From CALVGQ01 sp031551965 (lineage in GTDB: Bacteria > Bacillota_I > Bacilli_A > Erysipelotrichales > Erysipelotrichaceae), in the NCBI GenBank assembly GCA_031551965.1, contig JAVBMW010000006.1, positions 1 to 64,000 on the forward strand: 64,000 bases of DNA, written 5' to 3'. Below, piece after piece: positions 1 through 8,319 of this stretch. The translations under genes were made by a program, and so were the position numbers. Position 1 is the first letter of the stretch, and the number at the start of each line of letters is the position of its first letter. Under the pieces are notes generated by a model, which worked only from the letters and a program-made list of their open reading frames with translations, was not told the origin of the DNA and searched no databases.

Positions 1-245
1 ATGAACCAGGAGCTTGTTTTTGAATTTAATTTCGTTTCCTAAATTGAGCATTTAATCATGTCAGCACCTCCTACTTTTTTCGTTTGATTTCACCTATCGC
101 TTGTTTTCAATACAGCACCGGCTTTTTAGAAAGCAATACCGTAACGATAGTGAAGCCAAGAAAAATTTGAGCATCAAAATTTTCCGTATTGTTTCGAAAG
201 AAAAAGACTGTGCTATATATTTGAAGCGATTGGGGAAATCAAAAA
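1..245. repeat. Long direct repeat, left copy
   Basis: This stretch recurs at 15301-15545 in the same orientation with only scattered substitutions and short indels over about 240 bases. Both copies carry, read on the minus strand, a strong ribosome site (AGGAGG) before an ATG that opens only a very short frame. The right copy lies directly upstream of the truncated ArdC-like gene, so the left copy may adjoin a related gene outside the window. It is probably a mobile-element remnant. Confidence 0.85.
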
Positions 246-368
246 ATTGGTGAGATCATTTTAAGGTTGATCAATTACTATAAGAATAAATATCATTTTC
301 ATTAATAAAAAAGAATTATTCATTTAAATGGCTTTATCTTAATTTATGGCACTTTAACTAAAACTAAA

Positions 369-420
369 TAAAAGCGAATAAATGTCTAATCAACTCTGAT
401 TAGACATTTATTCGCTTTTA
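369..420. terminator. 24-bp perfect hairpin, bidirectional terminator
   Basis: Positions 369-392 and 397-420 are exact reverse complements separated by a 4-base loop. A and T tracts on the two sides allow termination in either direction. It lies 76 bases beyond the stop of the pyrophosphatase gene on the minus strand. The rest of 246-495 shows nothing coding. Confidence 0.8.
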
Positions 421-495
421 TGTTTATCAATATTCACTCTACCAAATTTGGTTAATTTTTTTTGAAATAATTTTCCAACATTTATCAAATTCAAT

Positions 496-2118
496 TTAGC
501 GATTTATCGTTTCTATAACAACTGGTAAAACTTGCTTTTTCCTTGAAATAATTCCAGGAACGAAATCTTCTTTGAGTGTTGCTTTGAATCCATCCTCAAT
601 AATCCAACTTTTCTTGCCTGTATATAAGAAATACGACCCCTTACCTGTTGGGTCAGTAAACAGAATTAGTAACAGATCATATCTATGTTGCATATTTTGT
701 GTTTCTAAATAATCTGAAAAATCCTTTTTTATATGCTTAAATTCTTCTTCGGAACGGCAAACCACTTGACCAATTGCAATTTTTGATTCTTGAAGGCGAA
801 ACTCCTTAAAATCTTCGTACATAATTTCTAAAAATGATTTATTAATTAATGATCCTGTTGTTTTAACTAACTCTATTGATAACTTTTCAATGTCAACATT
901 TGCTGCGTTAGCCAAATAATGCGCCACTTCTATGTCTGTCTCAGTCGTCGTTGGTGATTTTAAACACATTGTGTCAGAAATAATTCCGGCAAGGAGAATT
1001 CCTGCGATTTGCATAGGTATTTTTATCTTATACAGATCAAAAAGTGCCGAAATGATAGTGCATGTTGAACCATATGTATAGTTAATAAATTGGACCGGGC
1101 TATTGGTTTCAATTCCTCCTAGTCTGTGATGGTCAACAATTTCAATTACTTCTCCAAACTCAAGGTCGTTTACACTTTGTGAATATTCATTGTGATCAAC
1201 CAAGATAAAACTTTTCTTTTCATAATTAAATAGATGAAAGCGTGAGATGGCTCCAACAACTTCATTGTTATCATTTAATACTGGATAAGTTCTAAATCTT
1301 GTTTTTGCCATTCTTTGTAATGCTCCGTCAACTGTTTCGTTCATTTTGAAATAAGTTACGTTTTTAACCATTACTTCTTCAATCGTTGGACTTTGGAAGA
1401 TTGAATGTGCCACTGAGATGGCACTCTGTGCAGAATGAATAATTGGAACCTCACATGCTCTCGCTATGTCCAAGGTCACTGAATCTACCCACTTCTCTCC
1501 ACAGATAATCACAAGTGCTGCTTTTTGAGAAATAACAGAACGTTGTAGTTCAGGACTATTTCCAACTATAACAATAGATCCGGGATAAACAATATTATTT
1601 TGACCTAAGCTTGGAAGCAATAATACTTGACCATTTGTTATAAACGATGCATCATTCAATAGTGTTGAGCTTGTAGTTTTTATAATATTTTCAATTTTTG
1701 CTTTGCTCATCAATTCAATCATTTGATTTTCATCACTCGTCCATAGATTTGTTAGATCAGAAATAGATACAATTCCCTCGAGGCAATTTCTTTCATCTAC
1801 CACAAAAATACCTTTATTCTTGCGTATTAGAATAGCTTCAAGCGCTTCTTTCATAGTAGTATCTTTTGTTACAATCAATGCATCATCCATATCAATTTCA
1901 CTCAAGGTGCATTTTGCGGTTCGTATTAGCTGCGGTTCTTCAATACCGAATTTCTTAAGTATATAACGTGATTCATTATTCATTTCTGATAGACATGCAG
2001 GAATCGTTTTATATCCCAATTTATTTTTTAAATATGAGTATGCAATCGCAGAACAAATTGAATCTGAATCTGGATTTTTATGACCTATGATATAAGTCGG
2101 TTTTTTTTGAATTGCCAT
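496..2118 (-). CDS. ppaC: Manganese-dependent inorganic pyrophosphatase with CBS and DRTGG domains
   Basis: Family II (DHH/DHHA2) pyrophosphatase, hydrolysing cytosolic pyrophosphate to phosphate. The N-terminus shows the DHH motif GHKNPDSDS (residues 12-20), and the second half has DHNEYS and DHHRLGG metal-binding motifs. At 540 residues it is much longer than the ~310-residue simple enzyme. The extra part, about residues 70-305, is a CBS domain, a DRTGG-type domain and a second CBS domain inserted between the two halves of the catalytic DHH domain. In studied members this insert binds adenine nucleotides and modulates activity. It is separated by about 125 bases from the HAD gene upstream and ends in a strong hairpin, so it may be its own unit. 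Confidence 0.9.
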   Translation of the reverse strand: MAIQKKPTYIIGHKNPDSDSICSAIAYSYLKNKLGYKTIPACLSEMNNESRYILKKFGIEEPQLIRTAKCTLSEIDMDDALIVTKDTTMKEALEAILIRKNKGIFVVDERNCLEGIVSISDLTNLWTSDENQMIELMSKAKIENIIKTTSSTLLNDASFITNGQVLLLPSLGQNNIVYPGSIVIVGNSPELQRSVISQKAALVIICGEKWVDSVTLDIARACEVPIIHSAQSAISVAHSIFQSPTIEEVMVKNVTYFKMNETVDGALQRMAKTRFRTYPVLNDNNEVVGAISRFHLFNYEKKSFILVDHNEYSQSVNDLEFGEVIEIVDHHRLGGIETNSPVQFINYTYGSTCTIISALFDLYKIKIPMQIAGILLAGIISDTMCLKSPTTTETDIEVAHYLANAANVDIEKLSIELVKTTGSLINKSFLEIMYEDFKEFRLQESKIAIGQVVCRSEEEFKHIKKDFSDYLETQNMQHRYDLLLILFTDPTGKGSYFLYTGKKSWIIEDGFKATLKEDFVPGIISRKKQVLPVVIETINR

Positions 2119-2244
2119 AATATTCCCCTTTCTGGTCTATTGCAAGTTTCAAAAAGAACCTTATCATTCTCACGATTTGGCCCCTTTTTACTAAATAATT
2201 TCTATTCAAAAATGCAAAGATCTCGCTAAACTATACCAAAAACA

Positions 2245-3033
2245 TCACATAACGTTCATATCTATCAAAAAACTACGAATATCTATTGGATTTTTTAATA
2301 CATAATCTGCCTTACTCTTTACAATATCCAATGCTTCGCCAACTGCAACAGATACATCACAAACATCGAACATTGATAAATCGTTCTCGCTGTCACCGAA
2401 ACAAATAGTTTTGAGTGTATTAAATGAGTTTTTATTTAAAAAATCACGGATAGCATTCCCTTTTGAAATTTCCCTTTTTGTAATTTCATACCAACCACCA
2501 TTGCAATCCAACAGAGTCAGCGTGGCCTTCAACTCTTCATTTATCTCTTCAAATACATCAATGTTATTTGCTGTTAATGAATATTTAGAGACTTTATTAT
2601 AAATAGAGCTCTTTTCCCACTGATCAATGCTACCAATATGATAGTCACTAATATCAACCATCATTTTTTCCATATCGGTCATTTCATCTTGACCCCCAAT
2701 ACTACACAAATATTCATTGTTTTCAGCAAAAGCGGGAACTTTTTTATTCATAATCAATTTTACGAATTCTTCATTAAAAGAGTCAGAAAAATAATGTACA
2801 TTGGTTTCTTTTCCTTGATAGAAGCAGGAAGCACCTGTCAAAGTAATTATTCCATCAACAATATTATCAATGCATTTCGGAATAGTATTTTTACCCCTAC
2901 CAGTTGACGCAAATACAATATGACCTTTTTCCTTTAGCTCCTTTAACATATCGATAACTCCTGGGTAACACTCATCTAGTGTCATCAGTAAAGTTCCATC
3001 CAAATCAAAGAACAATATATATTTATCCATCAT
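2245..3033 (-). CDS. HAD-superfamily Cof-type phosphatase
   Basis: A 262-residue haloacid-dehalogenase phosphatase of the Cof/YidA type. The nucleophile motif FFDLDGTLL is at the N-terminus, a threonine motif ASTGR is near residue 44, and the C-terminal CFGDSENDLSMF motif carries the metal-binding aspartates. Such enzymes dephosphorylate sugar phosphates or related metabolites. It is the last gene of the PTS/Trp-synthase-like operon and begins 1 base after the stop of the TrpA-like gene. Two consecutive ATG codons are possible starts. The substrate is probably a phosphorylated product of that operon, but this is inference. Confidence 0.85.
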   Translation of the reverse strand: MMDKYILFFDLDGTLLMTLDECYPGVIDMLKELKEKGHIVFASTGRGKNTIPKCIDNIVDGIITLTGASCFYQGKETNVHYFSDSFNEEFVKLIMNKKVPAFAENNEYLCSIGGQDEMTDMEKMMVDISDYHIGSIDQWEKSSIYNKVSKYSLTANNIDVFEEINEELKATLTLLDCNGGWYEITKREISKGNAIRDFLNKNSFNTLKTICFGDSENDLSMFDVCDVSVAVGEALDIVKSKADYVLKNPIDIRSFLIDMNVM

Positions 3034-3034
3034 A

Positions 3035-3805
3035 TTATCGTTTACTTGCCTTACTTAGACTATGAATAAATGATTCTCCCTCTCCTTTAATGATATTACT
3101 AATAGTTGCACTTCCAACAATTACTCCATCAACACCCATATTTATAGCTTCTTTTACATGATCTGCATTTGAGATCCCAAACCCTGCACAGACCGGCGTC
3201 TTTACACCAGCCTGTTTAATAATGGCTACATTTTTTTCTACCTGCTTTGATACTTCTGGCTGTGCTCCTGTGCCACCGTCAACCGCTTGTTGGAAAATAT
3301 ATCCTCTACTGTTTTCCACTAAATCAGCAATCACTTCATCATTTAAGTGATAAGGAACAAATCTTAAATTGTAAATACCTTTTGCGAGTAAAGCCTCGTC
3401 AAGAGTTTTCACCATTTCTTTTGGTGTATTTGGAGATAAAACAGCATCTACATCAGCATAAACACATCTATCTACGAAATGTTCTAAGCCCATATTTTCG
3501 ATAACGTGATAATAAGTCATAATTTGCAAAATATTATCTGGAAACTGTTCTCTAATTTTTTTAATTTGATCAAAAGATGTTTCTAAATCACTGTGTGAAA
3601 GTGCACGTTCCATTGACTTTCTAACGGTTTCCCCATCTAACACAGGGTTGTCATTAGGCAACCCTATTTCTAATACTGTACAACCATTTTCAAAATATTT
3701 TTTTGCCCATTCTACATCATCGCCTAAAATTGTATCTTGAATTGGAAAATACAAAATCAAAATTTTACTATCTAAACTGTTAAAAACTTTATCCATTCTA
3801 TTCAT
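3035..3805 (-). CDS. TrpA-like TIM-barrel lyase, catalytic pair retained
   Basis: The 256-residue protein matches tryptophan synthase alpha in length and through most of its barrel. LEIGLPNDNPVLDG aligns with the TrpA loop that holds the two catalytic acids, here Glu46 and Asp57. SRGYIFQQAVDGGTGA aligns with the TrpA loop 6 region, and GFGISNADHVKEAI plus GVIVGSA with the phosphate-binding C-terminal strands. TrpA performs a retro-aldol cleavage of indole-glycerol phosphate. No other trp genes are near, and the neighbours are a galactitol-type PTS and a HAD phosphatase, so a retro-aldol step on a PTS-imported sugar phosphate is a better guess than tryptophan synthesis. The start has AAGGAG six bases upstream. 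Confidence 0.75.
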   Translation of the reverse strand: MNRMDKVFNSLDSKILILYFPIQDTILGDDVEWAKKYFENGCTVLEIGLPNDNPVLDGETVRKSMERALSHSDLETSFDQIKKIREQFPDNILQIMTYYHVIENMGLEHFVDRCVYADVDAVLSPNTPKEMVKTLDEALLAKGIYNLRFVPYHLNDEVIADLVENSRGYIFQQAVDGGTGAQPEVSKQVEKNVAIIKQAGVKTPVCAGFGISNADHVKEAINMGVDGVIVGSATISNIIKGEGESFIHSLSKASKR

Positions 3806-3865
3806 TTTTTTCTCCTTTTTTGCACAATGAAAATATCGATTTACGATTATTTTTTCGTTTTTTAG

Positions 3866-3959
3866 TTTGTAAACATTAAAGAGGTAAATTTCTCATTATC
3901 GAATTTATTAATCTTCGATTTTATAATACTCAAAGAAATTTCCTCTTTTAGTTTACAAA
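3866..3959. repeat. Long imperfect hairpin inside the PTS operon
   Basis: The arms 3866-3892 and 3935-3959 are near-complementary (TTTGTAAAC and AGAGG blocks on one side, CCTCT and GTTTACAAA on the other). A smaller ATCGAA/TTCGAT stem lies inside. It fills the 187-base gap between the two TrpA-like genes, the only long gap in an otherwise tightly packed operon. It could be an RNA-processing or attenuation structure, or a small palindromic insertion. It lacks a clear U tract. Confidence 0.6.
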
Positions 3960-3992
3960 TGAAGTTTTTCTTCTTTAACAATCAAAAGACTA

Positions 3993-4832
3993 CTATTTCA
4001 TTGCATCTTTGCAAGATTTTAGCCATTTCCCAATTTCCTCGTTTGATTTATTTGATTGTACTCTCTTAAGATATGCTGATGAAAAATGAACACCATCTAA
4101 CCCTGCGACTTTTACCAGTTCATAACAATCCTCTGGCGTATTAATTCCACTTATCCCAATTAATAATCCATCTATATTATTTGCGTCTTGATAGCTTCTA
4201 ATGTATTCAACTGATTCTTTAAAAGACTCTCCATTCAACTTCTCCATAGCTCCAGCCATGCCAGGTATAAAAAACAATTCTCCCTCAGCGACATTCAGAG
4301 TCTTATGAAGTAGTTCTTTTTGCGTCTCTGTCAGCGACGAAAATACATCAGCACTGAATGGCGGAATATAACTTATACCGTATTTCTGTGAAATTTCAAC
4401 GAGCCCAGCTGGATCTGCAACAGCTTTATATACTGGCGTATCAATGCCGTCGATATCGCACTCCTTCATTTTTCTTATGAATCTTTCCATCCCGTAGCAT
4501 ACAATATCATTTACGATACCGGATCCGATAATTGGAAGATCTGGAAACTTTTGTCGCAGTACTTTCGCTGTATCAAAGAAAGCATCCATATATGTTCCAT
4601 TCAAAGCGCCATCTTTACTGGCAAGAATTTCTGCTGGTGCTAGACCTCCTGCATACATTGTTTGAGGTTCATAAAAAATTAGTAATAGCTGATTCAGTCC
4701 ATTATCTATGAGTAATTGAACATCAGTAATTAATTTGTCATAATCTCTATCACCTCTTGGAGCTAGAGAACAACTGATTATTCCTTCGCCTTTTTTTCTG
4801 GCTTCTTTTACATTTTTTTCAATGCGATTCAT
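3993..4832 (-). CDS. Divergent TrpA-like TIM-barrel protein
   Basis: A 279-residue protein whose second half follows the TrpA pattern: an IDGIDTPVYKAVADPAGL segment like the TrpA strand-5 region, SYIPP like its FICPP strand, and ISGINTPEDCYELV with a following GLDGVHFSSA like the TrpA phosphate-binding end. The loop where TrpA carries its catalytic glutamate and aspartate reads LLLIFYEPQTMYAGG, so that pair is not recognisable. It may be a non-catalytic partner or have a different active site. Its start is 2 bases after the stop of the TrpB-like gene, whose last codons form its GGAGGTG ribosome site, so the two are probably translationally coupled. Confidence 0.6.
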   Translation of the reverse strand: MNRIEKNVKEARKKGEGIISCSLAPRGDRDYDKLITDVQLLIDNGLNQLLLIFYEPQTMYAGGLAPAEILASKDGALNGTYMDAFFDTAKVLRQKFPDLPIIGSGIVNDIVCYGMERFIRKMKECDIDGIDTPVYKAVADPAGLVEISQKYGISYIPPFSADVFSSLTETQKELLHKTLNVAEGELFFIPGMAGAMEKLNGESFKESVEYIRSYQDANNIDGLLIGISGINTPEDCYELVKVAGLDGVHFSSAYLKRVQSNKSNEEIGKWLKSCKDAMK

Positions 4833-4834
4833 AA

Positions 4835-5824
4835 TTACACCTCCATAACGAGCACTTTTTTAAGCGAAAATCTTTCTAAACTTAACCTGATTGCTCTTGC
4901 AGTCGTTTCATCTAAATCAGAATAGCCTGAAGTATCGACCTTTAATACTCGATCGCATCCTAAACGAACAACTTCGCCCATTCTCCACCAATCGCATAAT
5001 TCAGGACACATAATCACATTAGCATCTTCAGTTTCAGCACTTCTAGTAAATAAAGTTACACCATCATGATATTCCTGAGCAACTGTTCTTTCGACAGTAA
5101 TAAGCTTTGCATTACTTTCCTTATAAGCCTTAAATAAACCGACAGCATTTGTTCCATCATAAATTGGAGCGATAATTGCATCAAAATTACTGCCAACTGT
5201 GTCTAAGATCTTTTTACCATACACGCCTGCCAATGTTCCAACTAATGCAGGATTTGGGTATTCCACAGAATTAGCAGTTAAAAACATCATATATGTGTTC
5301 ATAAAATCGCTCATTGTAGCCACTTGAGCATTGAGAACTACTAGATTAAAATATGTTTCACACATTTTATCATCAACTTCAAGACCTAATTCATTAAGCT
5401 TTTCAACATATTCCTTATCATGTGCTAATTCTTTACACAACGAAACAATCAAATGTAGTCCAATTTTTTTACAAACTGGTCCTAGTTTCAAAACTACATC
5501 TTTTAGATATGGAAAAACACCTAGAGTCAGTTTTTTCTTTTCTTTTAATATCGCAATAGCTAATGCACCTGCGGCTGTATAATAATAAGTATTGTTTCTT
5601 ACTAATGTAACCTTTAAATCACCAAATTCTTTATATGCAACTTTTTCTTCGGGTAAAAGTTGATCAAGAATATCAATAAATTTCTCTTCAAAAATATCCG
5701 ATTTTAATATTTCCAATAGCTCAGAAGCCTCATTTGACTTGTCTTGAAATTCATTAGTAAAGTTAAACCCACCGAAATCACCGAATCGCTCCTTTAATTC
5801 TGGATTACCTGCATATTTAAGCAT
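4835..5824 (-). CDS. TrpB-like protein lacking the PLP-lysine motif
   Basis: A 329-residue protein with order-preserving resemblance to tryptophan synthase beta. Residues 15-20 (GDFGGF) match the TrpB N-terminal GEFGGM. PNPALVGTLAGVYGKKI resembles the TrpB HPYPTIVREFQ helix region. YDGTNAVGLFKAY (222-234) aligns with the TrpB phosphate-cup GGGSNAIGMF. In TrpB the AHKTNQ lysine binds PLP; the corresponding stretch here (about 78-92) reads NTYYYTAAGALAIAI with no lysine, and the GGGSN loop is degraded to YDGTN. This suggests a PLP-free structural homologue. It has no other obvious family. The start has GGGAGG, and the gene sits between PTS IIB and a TrpA-like gene. Confidence 0.55.
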   Translation of the reverse strand: MLKYAGNPELKERFGDFGGFNFTNEFQDKSNEASELLEILKSDIFEEKFIDILDQLLPEEKVAYKEFGDLKVTLVRNNTYYYTAAGALAIAILKEKKKLTLGVFPYLKDVVLKLGPVCKKIGLHLIVSLCKELAHDKEYVEKLNELGLEVDDKMCETYFNLVVLNAQVATMSDFMNTYMMFLTANSVEYPNPALVGTLAGVYGKKILDTVGSNFDAIIAPIYDGTNAVGLFKAYKESNAKLITVERTVAQEYHDGVTLFTRSAETEDANVIMCPELCDWWRMGEVVRLGCDRVLKVDTSGYSDLDETTARAIRLSLERFSLKKVLVMEV

Positions 5825-5843
5825 GACAACACCTCCCTATTCT

Positions 5844-6128
5844 TTATTTACGCAATTCTGCTAAAATACTCTCTTCTAACTTTGGAATGCCAACTCCTGT
5901 AATATATGCCATACCACTTATTACAGGGACATCCGTATTAAATGTGTATCTTCCGCTAGGAATAATCAAATCAACTTCCCCTTGAGATAAATAGCCTTCA
6001 ACCTGACTAACCATACATTTAATTACCTTCACTTCTACACCACTTCTTTTAAATAAATCACATACTTCCGCTTCCATAATAGCAGAAGTAGCACATGCGT
6101 TTCCGCAACAGACTATAACAGTTTTCAT
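5844..6128 (-). CDS. PTS EIIB, galactitol family
   Basis: A 94-residue cytosolic phosphocarrier of the lactose/galactitol IIB fold. The VCCGNACATS motif near the N-terminus contains the predicted phospho-cysteine (Cys8, aligned with the GatB VACG cysteine). The ATG at 6128 is preferred over the upstream start at 6143 because AAAGGAG lies 5 bases before it. It would pass phosphate from IIA to sugar bound by IIC. It follows IIC after an 85-base gap containing a 13-bp hairpin and is followed within 20 bases by the TrpB-like gene. Confidence 0.85.
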   Translation of the reverse strand: MKTVIVCCGNACATSAIMEAEVCDLFKRSGVEVKVIKCMVSQVEGYLSQGEVDLIIPSGRYTFNTDVPVISGMAYITGVGIPKLEESILAELRK

Positions 6129-6166
6129 AACGTCTCCTTTCATATTGCAGACAAATTGATATTTAT

Positions 6167-6203
6167 ACTAGATGTAATCTTTTTAATCCAGATTACATCT
6201 AGT
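6167..6203. repeat. 13-bp perfect hairpin between PTS IIC and IIB
   Basis: Positions 6167-6179 and 6191-6203 are exact reverse complements with an 11-base loop. It lies on the minus-strand transcript between the IIC stop and the IIB ribosome site. The loop has some T but no strong U tract follows on the minus strand. It may be a processing or partial-termination element that lowers expression of the downstream genes. Confidence 0.65.
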
Positions 6204-6213
6204 TATATCTTAA

Positions 6214-7485
6214 TTAAAATCCAAAGAACTTCAAAATCCAGGCAATAAGAACTCCCAGTGGATGAGATAATACACTTGAAGTGACTTTTGCGCCTTCTAC
6301 TAATGCCATTCCTGAACTCATACAGAATTCCGTAACAATAGGTGTAATCCATGTAGTACAATACATTTCAAGCACTAAAACTAAAACACCAACCAAAAGG
6401 CATCTGAAAATGTTCCCTTTTTTCCCTTTAGCTCCAACTAACGGAAGAATAAGCCCAGCCAATTGAGAAGCGATCATAGCACCAGTCGGCATTAAGTTCA
6501 CTCCTGGTAGAATAAAATACAACGCAAAGCTGATAGGCATCAAAATCGCACCTACGGCAATCGCTTCTGGATAGCCAGCTACGATAGATGAATCCATTCC
6601 AATCAAGGCATCTTCAACTTTAAATTTATTCTGCATTACATCTCGCATTTTTACCGATATTGGGCGGATACCTTCCATTAAGATTCCAATTGCTTTAGGA
6701 TACACGATACAGTTGGCTGCCATTGCAGCACCAATTGCCATACCTGTTCCAATATCCAATTTCGCAATCAAACTTAAAACCAGACCAATGATAAACGATA
6801 AGAATTCTGGTTCTCCAAACAAGCCTAAATTTGCTTGCATATCCTTGATATTGAAGTTAATTCGATTTAAACCAGGAATCCGGTCGATAATCCAGTCAAC
6901 CATCAAGGCCAAGATTCTGGTAAAAGCATCAAAAGGATGACTCAAAGAAATTCCTTCTAGTCCAAAATATTCCTCGTAATACTTTGCTGTATAATCACTG
7001 ATTTTTAATACTATAGCATAGAAGATAATACTGAACGTCAAAGTTAATAGTACGTTCCCTGTCATGATATAAAATGGAATAAATGGCAACAAAATAGCGA
7101 ATAAATCTAAAAAGTCTACATTTACTGTTTTTGTCCATCCAATTTTAACTAATGCAAAGTTAACTGCCAAACCAATTGGATATAAGAAAATGAAGAATGG
7201 TAAAGAAACAACAGCACCAAAAACCGGACCAATCCCAATATCAATAATATCGTTTTGAATCCCTGAGTTTGCTACCAGAGCTGTTCCCAATGGAGCAACA
7301 TATCCGACCATCATCTCAGTCATTGTTTGAATAGCCAAAACTCCTGCTGATATCATAATCGCGCTTGTAATAGCAGTTCTAAATTTTACGCCAAAACATA
7401 CTCCCAAAATCGTGAATACAAAAATTACAAACACAAATCCTGGAAGACTTGAAACAAAACCTAATACTCCTAAAATAATATTCAT
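6214..7485 (-). CDS. PTS EIIC, galactitol family permease
   Basis: A membrane permease of about 423 residues with many hydrophobic helices, of the GatC type. Recognisable features are the N-terminal helices with GVLAIQTMTEMM, the GIGPVFGAVVSLPFF region, and the C-terminal VVAGYPEAIAVGAILMP and LILPLVGAKGKKGN stretches. It transports and presents a polyol or sugar for phosphorylation by IIB. The ATG at 7485 (AAGGTGG five bases upstream) is preferred over the GTG at 7494. It is separated from IIA by a 20-base gap. The sugar cannot be read from the sequence, and no galactitol-phosphate dehydrogenase or tagatose kinase is present. Confidence 0.88.
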   Translation of the reverse strand: MNIILGVLGFVSSLPGFVFVIFVFTILGVCFGVKFRTAITSAIMISAGVLAIQTMTEMMVGYVAPLGTALVANSGIQNDIIDIGIGPVFGAVVSLPFFIFLYPIGLAVNFALVKIGWTKTVNVDFLDLFAILLPFIPFYIMTGNVLLTLTFSIIFYAIVLKISDYTAKYYEEYFGLEGISLSHPFDAFTRILALMVDWIIDRIPGLNRINFNIKDMQANLGLFGEPEFLSFIIGLVLSLIAKLDIGTGMAIGAAMAANCIVYPKAIGILMEGIRPISVKMRDVMQNKFKVEDALIGMDSSIVAGYPEAIAVGAILMPISFALYFILPGVNLMPTGAMIASQLAGLILPLVGAKGKKGNIFRCLLVGVLVLVLEMYCTTWITPIVTEFCMSSGMALVEGAKVTSSVLSHPLGVLIAWILKFFGF

Positions 7486-7505
7486 AATAACCACCTTATA
7501 TAATT

Positions 7506-7958
7506 TTAAATTTTTAGTTTTTCTACTAGGGAATGATAAATATCAGTTTTATTATCAAAACTTTTCAATTGTTTAAGAAACTCTGAATCTTGAATTGCAT
7601 TTATTACTGACTGTAATAATGTAATTTGCTTGCTAGGATCAGATACAATTAACATCATGATAATATCTATATCTAATAATTCACCGGATTGATCCATATT
7701 ATATACCTTTACCGGATTTGCTAACGTTGCCACGGCAATAGTTGGTTGTATAACATAATCCCAATCGGTGTGTGGAATTGCAACCTTGATTTCTCCTGTG
7801 TCTAGACCAGTAGGAAATTCAAGTTCTCTTTCCAATAACTTTTCCCGATGCTCTTGTTTGACATATCCTGCTTCAAACAAGTCCTTCGAAATAAGTGTTA
7901 CTGCATCCTCAAACGAAAGCGCTTTCATTTGAGGGTAAATAAAGTTTTCTTTTAACAT
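7506..7958 (-). CDS. PTS EIIA, fructose/mannitol-fold
   Basis: A 150-residue cytosolic phosphocarrier of the PTS-EIIA type 2 family. The phosphorylated histidine is predicted at His63 in KVAIPHTDWDYV. In galactitol systems a IIA of this class donates phosphate to GatB. It is the first gene of the minus-strand operon. The upstream region contains one copy of the duplicated SorC-promoter sequence (8011-8093). Confidence 0.9.
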   Translation of the reverse strand: MLKENFIYPQMKALSFEDAVTLISKDLFEAGYVKQEHREKLLERELEFPTGLDTGEIKVAIPHTDWDYVIQPTIAVATLANPVKVYNMDQSGELLDIDIIMMLIVSDPSKQITLLQSVINAIQDSEFLKQLKSFDNKTDIYHSLVEKLKI

Positions 7959-8010
7959 AGATTTATGCCCCTTAAAAATTGAATAATTATCCTTCCTTTG
8001 TAGTTTCAGT

Positions 8011-8093
8011 TTATATCACAAAATAACCTAAATCAATCATAATTTCCATTTTACACGTTTAGGAACATTTGCTACAATTTGTGTAGGAAGAAT
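8011..8093. repeat. Duplicated promoter/operator sequence, copy A
   Basis: This segment matches 12514-12602 in the same orientation with about 90 percent identity and one 6-base indel. The other copy is the promoter and ribosome site of the SorC-type regulator. Here it lies just upstream of the divergent PTS operon but leads into no regulator gene. It may be the original divergent control region, or an operator for the SorC protein kept in both places. Confidence 0.85.
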
Positions 8094-8271
8094 ATTCTTT
8101 TCTATTTCCGTGAGAATTACTTCTTATAAAAATAAAAAAAGGAATCGCGGAAAATACAATAATAGAGATGGTTCGTACTTAAATGTACTTTCCAACTCTT
8201 TCTACAAACACAGCGTTTTATAACTCGTTTTCTCAAAATAACACACTATTTTAGATTACTATTAAATAAAT

Positions 8272-8305
8272 AGTAAAACCAGCTGAAAATACAGCTGGTT
8301 TTACT
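8272..8305. terminator. Terminator of the beta-glucoside operon
   Basis: An AGTAAAACCAGCT stem pairs with AGCTGGTTTTACT around an 8-base loop, just beyond the GH1 stop at 8320. It is symmetrical and could serve both strands. The region 8094-8271 shows nothing else recognisable. Confidence 0.8.
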
Positions 8306-8319
8306 TCTATTGTCTATCT

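Noticed and set aside
3035..5824. Tryptophan biosynthesis operon
   Set aside because: No trpE, D, C or F genes are near, the TrpB-like protein lacks the PLP lysine context, and the genes sit in a PTS operon.
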